A stretch of DNA of 44,250 nt from contig DASXEJ010000336.1 in the NCBI GenBank assembly GCA_036490175.1, positions 1-44,250 of the forward strand, read 5' to 3'. The translations under genes and the position numbers were made by a program. This stretch comes from Pirellulales bacterium (GTDB lineage Bacteria; Planctomycetota; Planctomycetia; Pirellulales; JACPPG01). Shown here piece by piece: positions 18,015-26,841 of the stretch. Numbering within the stretch: the first letter of the stretch is position 1; every line of letters begins with the position of its first letter. The notes beneath the pieces were generated by a model. The model did no database searches and was not told the origin of the DNA. It saw only the letters and a program-made list of their open reading frames with translations.

Positions 18015-18260
18015 CTACCCTCCGCTCACCGGCGGAATGCATGCGATTTCGGCCGGTTCGACGATCGTTGCCCCGTCGTCAGCATAATTAGTGCCAATGG
18101 CAAACATGACATGCGGTGCAATACGGGCCAACTCGGGGCTATGGCCCGCCAGCGCTTGTCGCAATTGGCCAATCGTGGCCGTCGCTGGCAGTTCCAACTC
18201 CAACAAATCGCGGCCGGCGAGCTCGCGGGCGACGGCAAACAACTTCAGGCGCACAATCAT
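18015..18260 (-). CDS. moaD: molybdopterin synthase sulfur carrier subunit MoaD
   Basis: The product (81 aa) has the ubiquitin-like pattern (MIVRLKLFAVARELAGRD, then VEPAEIACIPPVSGG) and ends in the Gly-Gly that is adenylated and thiocarboxylated. Its ATG overlaps the TGA of the upstream dehydrogenase gene in an ATGA, so translation is probably coupled. No separate ribosome site is needed. moaE follows 5 bp downstream. MoeB or another activating enzyme is not in the window. Confidence 0.96.
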   Translation of the reverse strand: MIVRLKLFAVARELAGRDLLELELPATATIGQLRQALAGHSPELARIAPHVMFAIGTNYADDGATIVEPAEIACIPPVSGG

Positions 18261-21232
18261 GTGACCACCAGATCCTCGCTCCGCGCGGTCAGTAGCGCGG
18301 CGGCCTCGGGCATCACGCCGTAGGCTAGGGCGAGCAGCTTGAGCGGGTGAATCGTCGGCTTGCTCGTCCCTTGTTCCATTTGCAGTTTGCAGGCACTGCA
18401 CTCGGTCGTGCCGGCTTGAAATGTTCCGTCGCGCATGGCCGAAATCAAGCCCCAGCCGGCCCGCAAGCTATTGCGATAATTTATCTGCGCCAGTCCGAAA
18501 GTGCCGGCCATTCCCGAGCATCCCCGCTCGGTTTTTTGTACCGACAATCCGGGAATCAATCGCAGCAGACTCTCGCCCGGCGAGCCGATTTCCAGCGCCT
18601 TCAGATGGCAGGGTTGGTGATAGCCGAGCGTGGCATTGACCGGCTTGAAATCGAGTTGCAACTTGCCAGTGAGGTGCATTTGCCACAGATAGTGGCAGGC
18701 CTCGAATGTATTCGCGGCGACAAGTCGGGTGTCATCGTCGTCGAGCAGCAGCGGATACTCGCGGGTCAGGCAGAGCACGGCCGACGGCTCGCTGGCCACG
18801 ATTGTATATCCCTGTCGGATAGCCTCGGCCAAGATACGCACGTTGGCCGTGGCCACCTTGCGGGCCGCATCGACCGCTCCGCGCGAGATCATCGACATGC
18901 CGCTGGTGGCCTGATCCGGATGGACGTAAACCGGCACACCGTTATGTTCCAGCACGCCCACCAGGGCTTCGGCCAATTGTGGATCGTGGTAATTGGCGTA
19001 CACATCGACGAAGTAGAGGACCTTGCGTCCGGTGCGGCGCGTGGGATTGGTCAAACGGCGCCGCGCGGCCCGCCGGATAAAGTTTCGCGACGCAAAGCGC
19101 GGGAGTTTGCGGCGTTGGGCAATGCCCAACACTTTCTCGACGAACCAGCGCGCCTGGCGGTTGCGAATCACCCAATTGGTGAACGGACTTAACAGCCCGC
19201 CAATTACGCCGACCAGGTCGATCCGCGACAGGACCCAATCGTCCAACCGCAGCCCATTGTTGGCGACGTATTGCGCCTTGCCCTCGATCATGAGCTTGGG
19301 GATATCGACTCCGGCCGGACACTCGAGCCGGCACATCTGGCAATTGACGCACAGATCTGCGACCTCCTTGAAATCGTCCGAGGCCAGCGTCTTGGGATCC
19401 AGTGTGCCGGTCAGAACGCCGCGGATGAGGTTCGCCTTGGCACGGGGCGATGCTTCCTCGGCCGGCGCGAACCGAAAAATCGGACACATGCGGACCGAGC
19501 TGTCTTGGGCTCGGCAGGCGCCGCAACCATTGCAGCTGGTCGCCACGTCGGCCAATTCGGCGGCGCTCCAATTCAATGCGAGCTCGACCAAGGCCGGCTC
19601 CTCCTCCAGCGGCGTGTCGGCCGCGACCGGTACTTCAGACAGCATGGCCGGCACCAATGCCGGACGAAGATTGCGTGTCATTAGGTCGGGATCGTCGCCG
19701 ATCACTTTGCCCGGATTGAGGATATTTTGCGGGTCGAAGATGCGTTTTACTTCGCGCAGCACGGGATACAGTTCGCCGAACTGGCGTGCCACGAATTGCG
19801 TGCGGCTGAGTCCGTCACCGTGCTCACCACTAATCGTGCCGCCGACGGCAAATACCGCCTCGTACAGATCGCTGGCCAGAGCCGACATGATGCGAACATG
19901 GTCGGGGTCGGCCAGATCGAGAAACGGGCGAATGTGCAACTGTCCGTGGCCGGCATGACCGAACAACGACGCTGTGACCTGATGCCGTTTGAGCACGTTC
20001 TGCATCTCGACGAGGAAGCCTGCAAGCGCGGCAGGCGGAATCGCGATATCCTCGATAAACGGCAAGGCGCGCGTCGAGCCTTTCAATCGATAAAGCGTCG
20101 GCACGACTTTTTGTGCTAAGCGCCAGGAGAGCTCCATGTCGTCCCGGCTGAAGGCTGCCCGCGATTCGATCGCCAATCGCTTGCGCCGCCGCACGCGTTC
20201 CGTGAGTTGGCGCATCCGCTCGCGTAGTTCGAGCGGGTCGGGGCTTTCCAATTCCACTAACAACAGGGCTTCGGCTGTCGCTGGAATCATCGACGCGTAT
20301 TGCGGATCGGTCTCGCGCGCCAAGTTCAAATGACGGCGATCCATCAGATCGCAGGCGATTGGATTGAACGGCAGAATCTCTTCGACGGCGCGGGCCGCGT
20401 TTTCCAACGATTCGCAAAGGAACAGCACGGTGCCCAAATGTTTGGGCAGCGGGTGCGTCGTGACGGTCATTTCTGTAAAGAGGGCCAGCGTCCCCTCGGA
20501 TCCGGCCAGCAGGCGGGGAAGATCGAGATGCCCGTCGCTGAGCACGCCTGCCAGTTCGTAACCACAGCGATTCACCAGGCTCTTGCCCTGGTGTGCGGCG
20601 ATCGCTGCGGCATGACGCGCGAGTAATTCGGCCAGCTGCGTTACCAGGTTTCGCTTGATCGGATCTGGGTCATTGCTGACACCGTCCAAGAGAGGTTCGC
20701 GCCCCACGTCGAGTGGTGTGCCGTCGGCCAGCACAATGCGCAATTGCCTGATGTTGTTGCGGGCTGAGCCGTATTTGAGCCATTTCGATCCGGCGGCGTC
20801 GATCGCCACGACGCTGCCCATCGTGGTTACATGGCTCATCGCCGGATCTGGCCCGAACACGCGTCCGTAGGCCGCGATGTATGCGTTCAGACGTTCCAAC
20901 ACCACGCCCGGCTGCACCTGAACCCAATCGGGACCATGGGCCAGGATGCGGCGAAAATCATTGGAAAAATCCAGCACCAGGCCAGGGCCGATCGATTCGC
21001 CGGCCAGTCCCGTTCCCGCTCCGCGCGCATGGACGGGAATCAGATTGGTATGGGCGTAGCGGAGGCAAGCCGCCACGTCGGCCGCCGAGCGTGGGCGGAT
21101 AACGCCCAACGGCTTGATCTGATACAGACTGGCGTCGCTAGCATAGAGTTGCAGGAAGACATCGTCGCAGCGGACCTCTCCGGCGACTAACCCCCGCAAG
21201 TCTTCCTGGATCCGCGTGCGCTGTTCGTCCAT
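18257..21232 (-). CDS. fused FAD/Fe-S D-2-hydroxyacid dehydrogenase (GlcD-GlcF type, YdiJ-like)
   Basis: The product (991 aa) fuses three modules. Residues 35-230 are an FAD_binding_4 domain with the phosphate loop RGAGTGLAGES (70-80). Residues 265-510 are the FAD-oxidase C-terminal domain, with GTISGEHGDGLSR and FDPQNILNPGK. Residues 560-650 carry two Fe-S motifs, CNGCGAC (567-573, fourth Cys at 583) and CVNCQMCRLECP (628-639). The last 250 residues are a GlcF-like CCG region with YHQPCHLKALE and GCSGMAGTFG. This architecture is that of E. coli YdiJ, a D-2-hydroxyglutarate dehydrogenase, and of large D-lactate dehydrogenases; the substrate here is not fixed by sequence. It leads moaD with an ATGA overlap. 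No strong ribosome site precedes its own ATG, so coupling to the zinc-ribbon gene 67 bp upstream is possible. Confidence 0.92.
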   Translation of the reverse strand: MDEQRTRIQEDLRGLVAGEVRCDDVFLQLYASDASLYQIKPLGVIRPRSAADVAACLRYAHTNLIPVHARGAGTGLAGESIGPGLVLDFSNDFRRILAHGPDWVQVQPGVVLERLNAYIAAYGRVFGPDPAMSHVTTMGSVVAIDAAGSKWLKYGSARNNIRQLRIVLADGTPLDVGREPLLDGVSNDPDPIKRNLVTQLAELLARHAAAIAAHQGKSLVNRCGYELAGVLSDGHLDLPRLLAGSEGTLALFTEMTVTTHPLPKHLGTVLFLCESLENAARAVEEILPFNPIACDLMDRRHLNLARETDPQYASMIPATAEALLLVELESPDPLELRERMRQLTERVRRRKRLAIESRAAFSRDDMELSWRLAQKVVPTLYRLKGSTRALPFIEDIAIPPAALAGFLVEMQNVLKRHQVTASLFGHAGHGQLHIRPFLDLADPDHVRIMSALASDLYEAVFAVGGTISGEHGDGLSRTQFVARQFGELYPVLREVKRIFDPQNILNPGKVIGDDPDLMTRNLRPALVPAMLSEVPVAADTPLEEEPALVELALNWSAAELADVATSCNGCGACRAQDSSVRMCPIFRFAPAEEASPRAKANLIRGVLTGTLDPKTLASDDFKEVADLCVNCQMCRLECPAGVDIPKLMIEGKAQYVANNGLRLDDWVLSRIDLVGVIGGLLSPFTNWVIRNRQARWFVEKVLGIAQRRKLPRFASRNFIRRAARRRLTNPTRRTGRKVLYFVDVYANYHDPQLAEALVGVLEHNGVPVYVHPDQATSGMSMISRGAVDAARKVATANVRILAEAIRQGYTIVASEPSAVLCLTREYPLLLDDDDTRLVAANTFEACHYLWQMHLTGKLQLDFKPVNATLGYHQPCHLKALEIGSPGESLLRLIPGLSVQKTERGCSGMAGTFGLAQINYRNSLRAGWGLISAMRDGTFQAGTTECSACKLQMEQGTSKPTIHPLKLLALAYGVMPEAAALLTARSEDLVVT

Positions 21233-21299
21233 GGAGACATAGTGCCCAGCCGAGCCGGTCTAGAGGCGTGAATGCGATCGGTCGTTCAGCAGGCAGTTA

Positions 21300-21818
21300 T
21301 TAATGATCCGGCGAATCGGGAGGGGAGTGAACTTCTGCGGTGGCACGTGCAACCGCTGAGCTGGGTTGGGCCAGCCGGGCCGCCTGTTGCCGATACTTTT
21401 CGTGCGTCTCGAGATTGAATGGCCCATGTTCGGTCATCGACGCCAACTCGCGATACTCGGCGTGGCAGCGGTAGCAAACCAGACTTTCGCCAACCAGGAA
21501 AAACAATCCCATATCGGCCAGCGCCGTCGCGGACAAAACTGCGAAGGTCAGATAGGTCCAATAAAAGTACCAGGTCACGCAACTGAGCCCGAACCCGATG
21601 ACGACGATCGCCAGACCCAGACGCTGGGGGAAATCCTTGCGGACAAACAGGTCGTCGCTGCCGCAGACCAGGCAGCGGTGCAGCTCGGAATTGCTCCAAG
21701 CGTCTGACGGCGCCGGCAGCACAGCATGGCACTGCGAGCAGTCGATCAAGGTCGCATTGTCAGCGAAGGAGGCGGCTCCAGTCTCGTGGCAGCGCGGACA
21801 GGCAAACGTCACGTTCAT
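21300..21818 (-). CDS. zinc-ribbon membrane protein of unknown function
   Basis: The product (172 aa from the ATG at 21818) has four CxxC pairs: C7/C10, C27/C30, C49/C52 and C115/C118. The first two pairs could form one zinc ribbon (CPRC...CSQC); the third and fourth flank two membrane spans (about 67-85 and 89-110) and could form another, or bind metal separately. The C-terminus is a helix rich in Gln, Ala and Arg with a Pro-rich end. Similar planctomycete proteins are known only as hypothetical. It is the first gene of the moa operon, 67 bp before the dehydrogenase, so it could be a redox or membrane partner of that enzyme, but that is inference. Confidence 0.7.
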   Translation of the reverse strand: MNVTFACPRCHETGAASFADNATLIDCSQCHAVLPAPSDAWSNSELHRCLVCGSDDLFVRKDFPQRLGLAIVVIGFGLSCVTWYFYWTYLTFAVLSATALADMGLFFLVGESLVCYRCHAEYRELASMTEHGPFNLETHEKYRQQAARLAQPSSAVARATAEVHSPPDSPDH

Positions 21819-22494
21819 CAGGGACAGTTCTGGCAGAAAGATCCACACTCATGGCCCGGCTTCGCCCGGGCCTCACTCCATCATAAAGGCTCAGTTTTCA
21901 CTGACAACCATAAGTCATTGTAATCAAACGGGATGCACCGGTCCAAATGCCCTAAAAGGTTTGCCCAACTGTTTCTGAGAATGCCCCAGTTTTCCCGGCT
22001 ATTTCCGTCCGCTACTTACCGGCTGAATTACCGGTTTACTTGCCAAATGCTCCCTCCTCCAAGGGATTGAGGTAGCTGGTTGCAGGCAATGCAGCCGGTG
22101 TGATGACCGTTTACTACTGTGACCGGTGCGTTCTCCTTCGGCATTCCTGCTTTGCTCGCAGCAACCCGCACCGATGATAAAAGCTCCTACACTGATTCCC
22201 AGTGCAACTGGAACAGTGACCCATCAGAGCGATACGAACCTGACCGTTGCTGCAGATAACCCGGCCCCCCGCCAGCGTATTGTTTGGTGGAATTCGAGTG
22301 GTCGCGTTCTGCACATTCACGACGCACGCGTCGCTGCGATAGCCGACTACCGTCGTAGAGCGGGCGACTCTTCCTGTCCATTTGAACTAACAATAAGTTA
22401 ATCCGCGATTTCCTTGAGACTCCTATGCCCTTCGGGTAGTCTGATCCGAAGTTCGGCCCAGCTTGATTCTTTTGCAGTAGAGAAGGAGTCGCTA
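21819..22494. other. 676-bp divergent spacer without visible gene
   Basis: This stretch is less G/C-rich than its neighbours and must hold the promoters of the moa operon and of the PEP-CTERM gene. It contains a perfect hairpin GGCCCGG-CTTCGC-CCGGGCC at 21853-21872. The palindrome ACCGGT occurs three times, at 21937, 22030 and 22122, about 93 bp apart. TTACCGG is repeated at 22016 and 22028. Frames here have no protein character. Confidence 0.5.
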
Positions 22495-23535
22495 GTGAGA
22501 TCGACAAGAATTCGTGCGTTTCAGGGTGCTGCGATCGCTGTCATTCTGGGCTTAAGCCAAGTAAGCAGTGCTGCGGTCGTCAGCTTCACGGTGGACACCA
22601 CCGGTGGCGCAACGGGTTTGACCCCCATCGCCAACACAGCAGCCAACATCGGCAAGTACGCGGCGGGTAGCTTCCTCACGCTGAGTGGTAACATTAGTGC
22701 TTCAACAAACGGCGTGACGGCCGCCAGTACCTTCGGCGTTACCGCTGGCTCCAGCGGCTCCTTCTCGACCGGAAATCCGGGTAGCCTTACGTCCTACTAT
22801 GCCGGGACGCTGTTGGCCAACGTGACTCCAACCTCCATTGCGTTCCCTGGCGGAAGCAGTCTTGATGCCAGCGTCTACACCGCGCATTACCCCGAGGTGA
22901 GTGGGGCCGCCGTCTTCCTGGCTCCGCAAAGCGGTGGCGGAGCGTCGGGCGTGCCGGGTTCGGATCCCGCCGACTACGGTGCGAGCATCACGCTCAAGAC
23001 CCCTAGCCTGGTTGTAGCGGCAAGCGGTAACGCTGCATTGCGAAATGCGGTCGCCGATATCTCGCAGACGGGCGGCATCTTGAGCCAGGCCCTGATCGGC
23101 ACCCCGGGAACCCAAACCTTCACGACCACCGGCAACCTCGGGGTCGCCCTTACGGATGGAGACCTGGATTACAACCTTAAAGGAGCCGTGATACTCGGAC
23201 AAACCGCTCCGAACATCTTCGGAACTGGTTCGCTTGCCGGAGCCCCAATCGGCGTGAGCGCGGGCGGAGTCGGCACTTTGACAACCGTGATTGTGGACCC
23301 CATTCGTCAGATTGAGAATCTGATGCTCACGGTGCCAATCATGTCTACGTTCACTGAAGAGATAACCGGTAGCACAGCAATCACCGTCGCCATCACCCTG
23401 ACGGGACAAGTCGCCGCTTATGCGACGTATCAAGTGCCAGAGCCAGGGTCGATCGTGATGTTGATCTTCGGTGGACTGGCCCTGATCCCCCTTGGCTATC
23501 GCCGACTGCGTAAGCAATATGTCGATCAGGCCTAG
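22495..23535 (+). CDS. PEP-CTERM sorting-domain surface protein
   Basis: The preferred start is a GTG at 22495 with AGAAGGAG 6 nt upstream; the open frame extends to 22414 but that part has no ribosome site. The 346 residues begin with a signal peptide (IAVILGLSQVSSAAV), continue with a Thr/Ser/Gly-rich body with predicted beta strands, and end with a PEP-CTERM signal: VPEPGSIVMLIFGGLALIPL, then basic residues. Such proteins are cleaved and sorted by an exosortase and are usually secreted or part of the extracellular matrix. No exosortase is in the window. Two Cys-free halves and low complexity suggest a structural role. Confidence 0.9.
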   Translation: MRSTRIRAFQGAAIAVILGLSQVSSAAVVSFTVDTTGGATGLTPIANTAANIGKYAAGSFLTLSGNISASTNGVTAASTFGVTAGSSGSFSTGNPGSLTSYYAGTLLANVTPTSIAFPGGSSLDASVYTAHYPEVSGAAVFLAPQSGGGASGVPGSDPADYGASITLKTPSLVVAASGNAALRNAVADISQTGGILSQALIGTPGTQTFTTTGNLGVALTDGDLDYNLKGAVILGQTAPNIFGTGSLAGAPIGVSAGGVGTLTTVIVDPIRQIENLMLTVPIMSTFTEEITGSTAITVAITLTGQVAAYATYQVPEPGSIVMLIFGGLALIPLGYRRLRKQYVDQA

Positions 23536-23602
23536 TGCTTTGTCAACGCTTAAATTTCGAAAGGACGTTGTCCAGTAGGGAGTTAAAAACAGAAACGCCA
23601 TA

Positions 23603-24358
23603 TCACAAAGGATAGCCCGATTGGGCGGACAGTAGGCCGGATGCCAATTCCCCCAGGAATGTGGTGATGACGGCCACATACAGGATGCCGGTGGCGCTTT
23701 GTGTATTCGGGATTTTCAGCGTTTGCCAGGCCATTGCGGCCAGCACTGCCGTACCGACCAGTCCTCCCAGCCAGCGCAACGAGAGGAACAGCACATCGGT
23801 CATGGTGGGCCAGCCGGTGGCGGCTACGTCTTGGCTGAATCCCCAGGCGCACACGCCGGCCCGCAAGACCACGGCCAGGGCCAAGAGTCCCGTCAATCGC
23901 CACAGCGGGGCAAGGGGCATCCCCGGTGCGTTCAAGTACCAATGCCCCAGCAGCATGGCGGCCATCGTCGTGCCCAACAGCAGCCCACCGGTCAAAGGAT
24001 CGAGCCAGGCAAAAACGGGGGACATTAGAAGTGTCTCGCCAGCCGTCGCTGCCAGGCGCGCGGCCGTCAGGTCGGCCGAGGCAACAAGTGCCAGCGCCAG
24101 CAGACCCAATCGCGGTCGCTCGTACAGCCACAACACAGCCCCCACGTAGCTGAGCACTGCGGCGGCCACCGACGGCCAGAAGGGATGTGACGACACCTGC
24201 CCACCGCCGGTCAACAGTGCGACCAAGACGTTCAGGCCTAAGAGAACATACAAGTTATTGCGGTAATAGCCGCTAGTGACTTGCCGCGGCGAGACCAGCA
24301 TCATCGCCGCCGCGAGCCCGAACGACAGCCGCAAAATGAACTGGGTGAGCGTCAACAC
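23603..24358 (-). CDS. multi-spanning membrane protein of unknown function
   Basis: The product (251 aa) has about eight predicted membrane spans and little soluble sequence. Notable features are SGYYRNNLYVLLGLN after the first span, and a late LRWLGGLVGTAVLAA. No transporter or enzyme motif is recognised. The frame begins with GTG at 24358; no good ribosome site is visible, so the start may lie downstream. It follows folE by 133 bp on the same strand and may be in the same transcript. Planctomycete genomes often carry similar unnamed membrane proteins. Confidence 0.65.
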   Translation of the reverse strand: MLTLTQFILRLSFGLAAAMMLVSPRQVTSGYYRNNLYVLLGLNVLVALLTGGGQVSSHPFWPSVAAAVLSYVGAVLWLYERPRLGLLALALVASADLTAARLAATAGETLLMSPVFAWLDPLTGGLLLGTTMAAMLLGHWYLNAPGMPLAPLWRLTGLLALAVVLRAGVCAWGFSQDVAATGWPTMTDVLFLSLRWLGGLVGTAVLAAMAWQTLKIPNTQSATGILYVAVITTFLGELASGLLSAQSGYPL

Positions 24359-24491
24359 GGGGCGAAGGTATCTTCCGCGAGAGTCCGGACGGTGGCGGAA
24401 CGGCCGGTAATGGTTTGCAAGGCGGTAGGAGTAAACAAAGCGGAAGCAGTGAGATCGTGCCCGCCGCCGCGCAATGACCGGTTTGGGGCGG

Positions 24492-25151
24492 CTATGACTT
24501 TCGGTTGCCGTAAATCAGGTTCATGATCTCGGAGCGGCTCGACAGGTTGGCACGGAACACGCCACGCATAGCCGACGTTACGCAAACGCTGCCTGGCTTG
24601 CGCACGCCACGCACCGTCATGCAGGAATGCGAAGCTTCGATGACCACGGCCACGCCCTTGGCTTGCAGTTCTTCGACTAGCAAATCGGCAATGGTCTCGG
24701 TCATCCGCTCTTGAACCTGCGGGCGCTTGGAGACGACTTCGATCACGCGGGCGATCTTACTGAGCCCGATGACCCGGCCATTGGGCAAGTAACCGACATG
24801 GGCCTGGCCCATAAACGGAAGCATGTGATGCTCGCACATGCTGTTGAAGCTGATGTCTTTGACGAGCACCACTTCGTCGTATTTCTCCGTGAAAAACTTT
24901 TGCAGGTGCTTGCGCGGGTCATCGTGTAGGCCGCTGAACAATTCGGCGTACATTCGCGCGACACGGGCCGGCGTTTCGCGCAGCCCCTCGCGATCGGGAT
25001 CCTCGCCGACGGCGGCCAGGATCTCGCGCACAGCGCGGCGAATGCGCGCCTGATCGACGGGGCTGGCGGGTTGGGAGCCTGTCGCGGCGGTCGGATGGTC
25101 GTCCAATTCGGCCGTGAGCGTCTCAAAAACGGTATCAGCGGAATCCGCCAT
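24492..25151 (-). CDS. folE: GTP cyclohydrolase I FolE
   Basis: The product (219 aa) converts GTP to 7,8-dihydroneopterin triphosphate, first step of folate and pterin (and queuosine) synthesis. The zinc ligands are C106 and H109 in MCEHHMLPF and C177 in SHSCMTVRG. GLSKIARVIEVVSKRPQVQE is the conserved core. An N-terminal tail of about 30 residues is variable, as in many family members. GGAAG precedes the ATG by 8 nt. It lies 207 bp downstream of the Lon-domain gene and 133 bp before the membrane protein, all on one strand. Confidence 0.97.
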   Translation of the reverse strand: MADSADTVFETLTAELDDHPTAATGSQPASPVDQARIRRAVREILAAVGEDPDREGLRETPARVARMYAELFSGLHDDPRKHLQKFFTEKYDEVVLVKDISFNSMCEHHMLPFMGQAHVGYLPNGRVIGLSKIARVIEVVSKRPQVQERMTETIADLLVEELQAKGVAVVIEASHSCMTVRGVRKPGSVCVTSAMRGVFRANLSSRSEIMNLIYGNRKS

Positions 25152-25358
25152 AACACACTTCCACAGGTTTCACATTGGGGCGTCACTGGATATTAGCGCC
25201 GCCTCAGGGGGGGGTCAAGCGGCCTCGACGGCGAACCCCCTCCAATGCGTGGTCGTAACTCTCGTGTACGGCAGAAGATGCCGGTTGCACGAGCTACGAC
25301 CACACTGGCGTGTTTCATCGCCCGTGGCGCATGTTGGCAGCGCGCCGCCCAGGACGCG

Positions 25359-26048
25359 TCAGTTGACGCTGAAGTTTGGCGGAAACGATAGATCGTTCTC
25401 GGTGCCCCGCTTTGCCAAGTGATCGAGCAGTTGCGCGGCCCGCGAGTAGACGTCGCACTGGGCCAGCAACTCGGCTTTCTGCGCAACGTCCAACGGCAAC
25501 GTGTAGGCCACGATATCGGTTAGCGTGGCGAGATCGATCTCTTTGCTGAGCAGCTGGGCGAGTGGCCCTTGAACCTCGGTCGTATTGGGCATCGCACCGC
25601 GGAAGGCAGAGAACAAGCGGCGGGTGAGCGCCTCTTTATCGGCCGACGATTGGGCCGGAAAGCGATCGACGCAGATTTGGGCCGGCGCGCGGCGAAAACT
25701 GGCCATCGGCGGCAATTCCGTTCCCAGGGCAATGCGGGCCACGCCGGCCAATAGCAGGTTGTGCCGGCCGTCGGGCAGGCGGACGTGCGTGGCGATCCGC
25801 CCCAAACACGCGATGGGGTGTACGGGGGGCCGCCCCTCGTAGTCGTTTTCCCAGCCGGGTGCCAACACGGCCATGGCCAGCAACCGGTCGTCCGCCAGGG
25901 CGTCTTCGAGCATGTCGCAGTAGCGGGGCTCAAAAATGTGCAACGGCTGCAGGACGTGTGGAAACAGAACGAGATTCGGCAGCGGAAACAGCCGTGCCAC
26001 GCCCGAGAACTCGGCCGGGTCGAATTCGAGGTTGTCAGGTAAGGCCAT
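25359..26048 (-). CDS. Lon N-terminal substrate-binding domain protein
   Basis: The product (229 aa) carries the LAN/PUA-like domain found at the N-terminus of Lon protease but no AAA or protease part. The signature is LFPLPNLVLFPHVLQPLHIFEPRY near residues 20-43. A helical segment (about 130-215) follows. Free-standing proteins of this kind are widespread and their role is unclear; they may bind unfolded substrates or a partner. The ATG at 26048 is preferred over a TTG at 26096. It starts 51 bp after the DUF309 gene, suggesting a joint transcript. Confidence 0.87.
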   Translation of the reverse strand: MALPDNLEFDPAEFSGVARLFPLPNLVLFPHVLQPLHIFEPRYCDMLEDALADDRLLAMAVLAPGWENDYEGRPPVHPIACLGRIATHVRLPDGRHNLLLAGVARIALGTELPPMASFRRAPAQICVDRFPAQSSADKEALTRRLFSAFRGAMPNTTEVQGPLAQLLSKEIDLATLTDIVAYTLPLDVAQKAELLAQCDVYSRAAQLLDHLAKRGTENDLSFPPNFSVN

Positions 26049-26098
26049 GATCGACCGAGCGAGAATGTACGACAGCGCGCGACCAGCCCAGCGCAAGT

Positions 26099-26500
26099 CT
26101 AGCTCGAACCGCCGGCAGGGGGCGGAGCCAAATGAATCTCGGGAATTTTCTCGGCCTCGATCTCGACGTCCGGCCGTTCCTCTTCGCTGTCGACAATGCC
26201 GGCAAAACAGAGTTGCATTTCGGCGAAAAACTTGTCGAGGTCAATTCCCTCGTGAAACGGCCGGTAGGGCGCCAGGTAACCCAGGCTCGTGTAATACAGC
26301 TTTCGTGCGCCGCGGATATTGCCGTTGCCGAAATGGTGCAGTGCCACGGCCGCCTGGATCAGTCCTTGATAGAATTTTCGGGACGCGCCCTGGTACTCGG
26401 TCCACAGCTCTTCCCAGGCCTCGTGACTTTCGAAGAAGTCGCATTCGTTAAACAGTTCGATGCCACGCAGATACAGCGGATCGTATTCGGCCGTGGTCAT
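26099..26500 (-). CDS. DUF309 domain protein
   Basis: The product (133 aa) has the DUF309 signature GIELFNECDFFESHEAWEEL (13-32) and KFYQGLIQAAVALHHFGNGN (42-61). The fold is a small all-helical bundle with conserved Glu, His and Trp; the function is unknown. The C-terminal 25 residues are acidic and Pro-rich. The open frame continues to 26788, but the ATG at 26500 starts directly at the domain. It is divergent from nth across 341 bp and is the first gene of a possible four-gene run with the Lon-domain protein, folE and the membrane protein. Confidence 0.88.
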   Translation of the reverse strand: MTTAEYDPLYLRGIELFNECDFFESHEAWEELWTEYQGASRKFYQGLIQAAVALHHFGNGNIRGARKLYYTSLGYLAPYRPFHEGIDLDKFFAEMQLCFAGIVDSEEERPDVEIEAEKIPEIHLAPPPAGGSS

Positions 26501-26841
26501 GGCGGACGGGTCTCGGCAAGATGAACAGGCTGCGAATTTTTTGCGAGCCAGTGCGCGATTATAGTCGATGCCGCGGGACGCGACTATCGACGGCCGTCGA
26601 CGGAAAACTCGCACGAGGCTGACACATGCGCAAGCCATTGCCGCGTCGCGCACTGCTTCGTAGCGTTCGTCCTGCCGACAGATGACATATTGCCTGCCGA
26701 AGCGTTTTGACTGCTTGACAGGGAATGCGGTAACTTCAAAAATTGATGCCGGCGCCTCTTCTTGTCTCGATGCGGGAATGTTCACCACCTACGGGATCGG
26801 TCCCGACTGGTCGACCGGCGGCACCCTTTTTCTAGGCACGC
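26501..26841. other. 341-bp divergent spacer without visible gene
   Basis: It separates the DUF309 gene (minus) from nth (plus) and contains a possible plus-strand promoter at 26715-26743. No coding frame in it is supported; the frames seen are extensions of the flanking genes without ribosome sites. Confidence 0.5.
26715..26743 (+). promoter_or_regulatory. possible sigma-70-type promoter for nth
   Basis: A perfect TTGACA at 26715-26720 is followed, 17 nt later, by AAAAAT at 26738-26743 (four of six matches to TATAAT). It is about 100 bp upstream of the nth start. The -10 match is weak and the vegetative promoter consensus of planctomycetes is poorly defined, so this is tentative. Confidence 0.35.
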
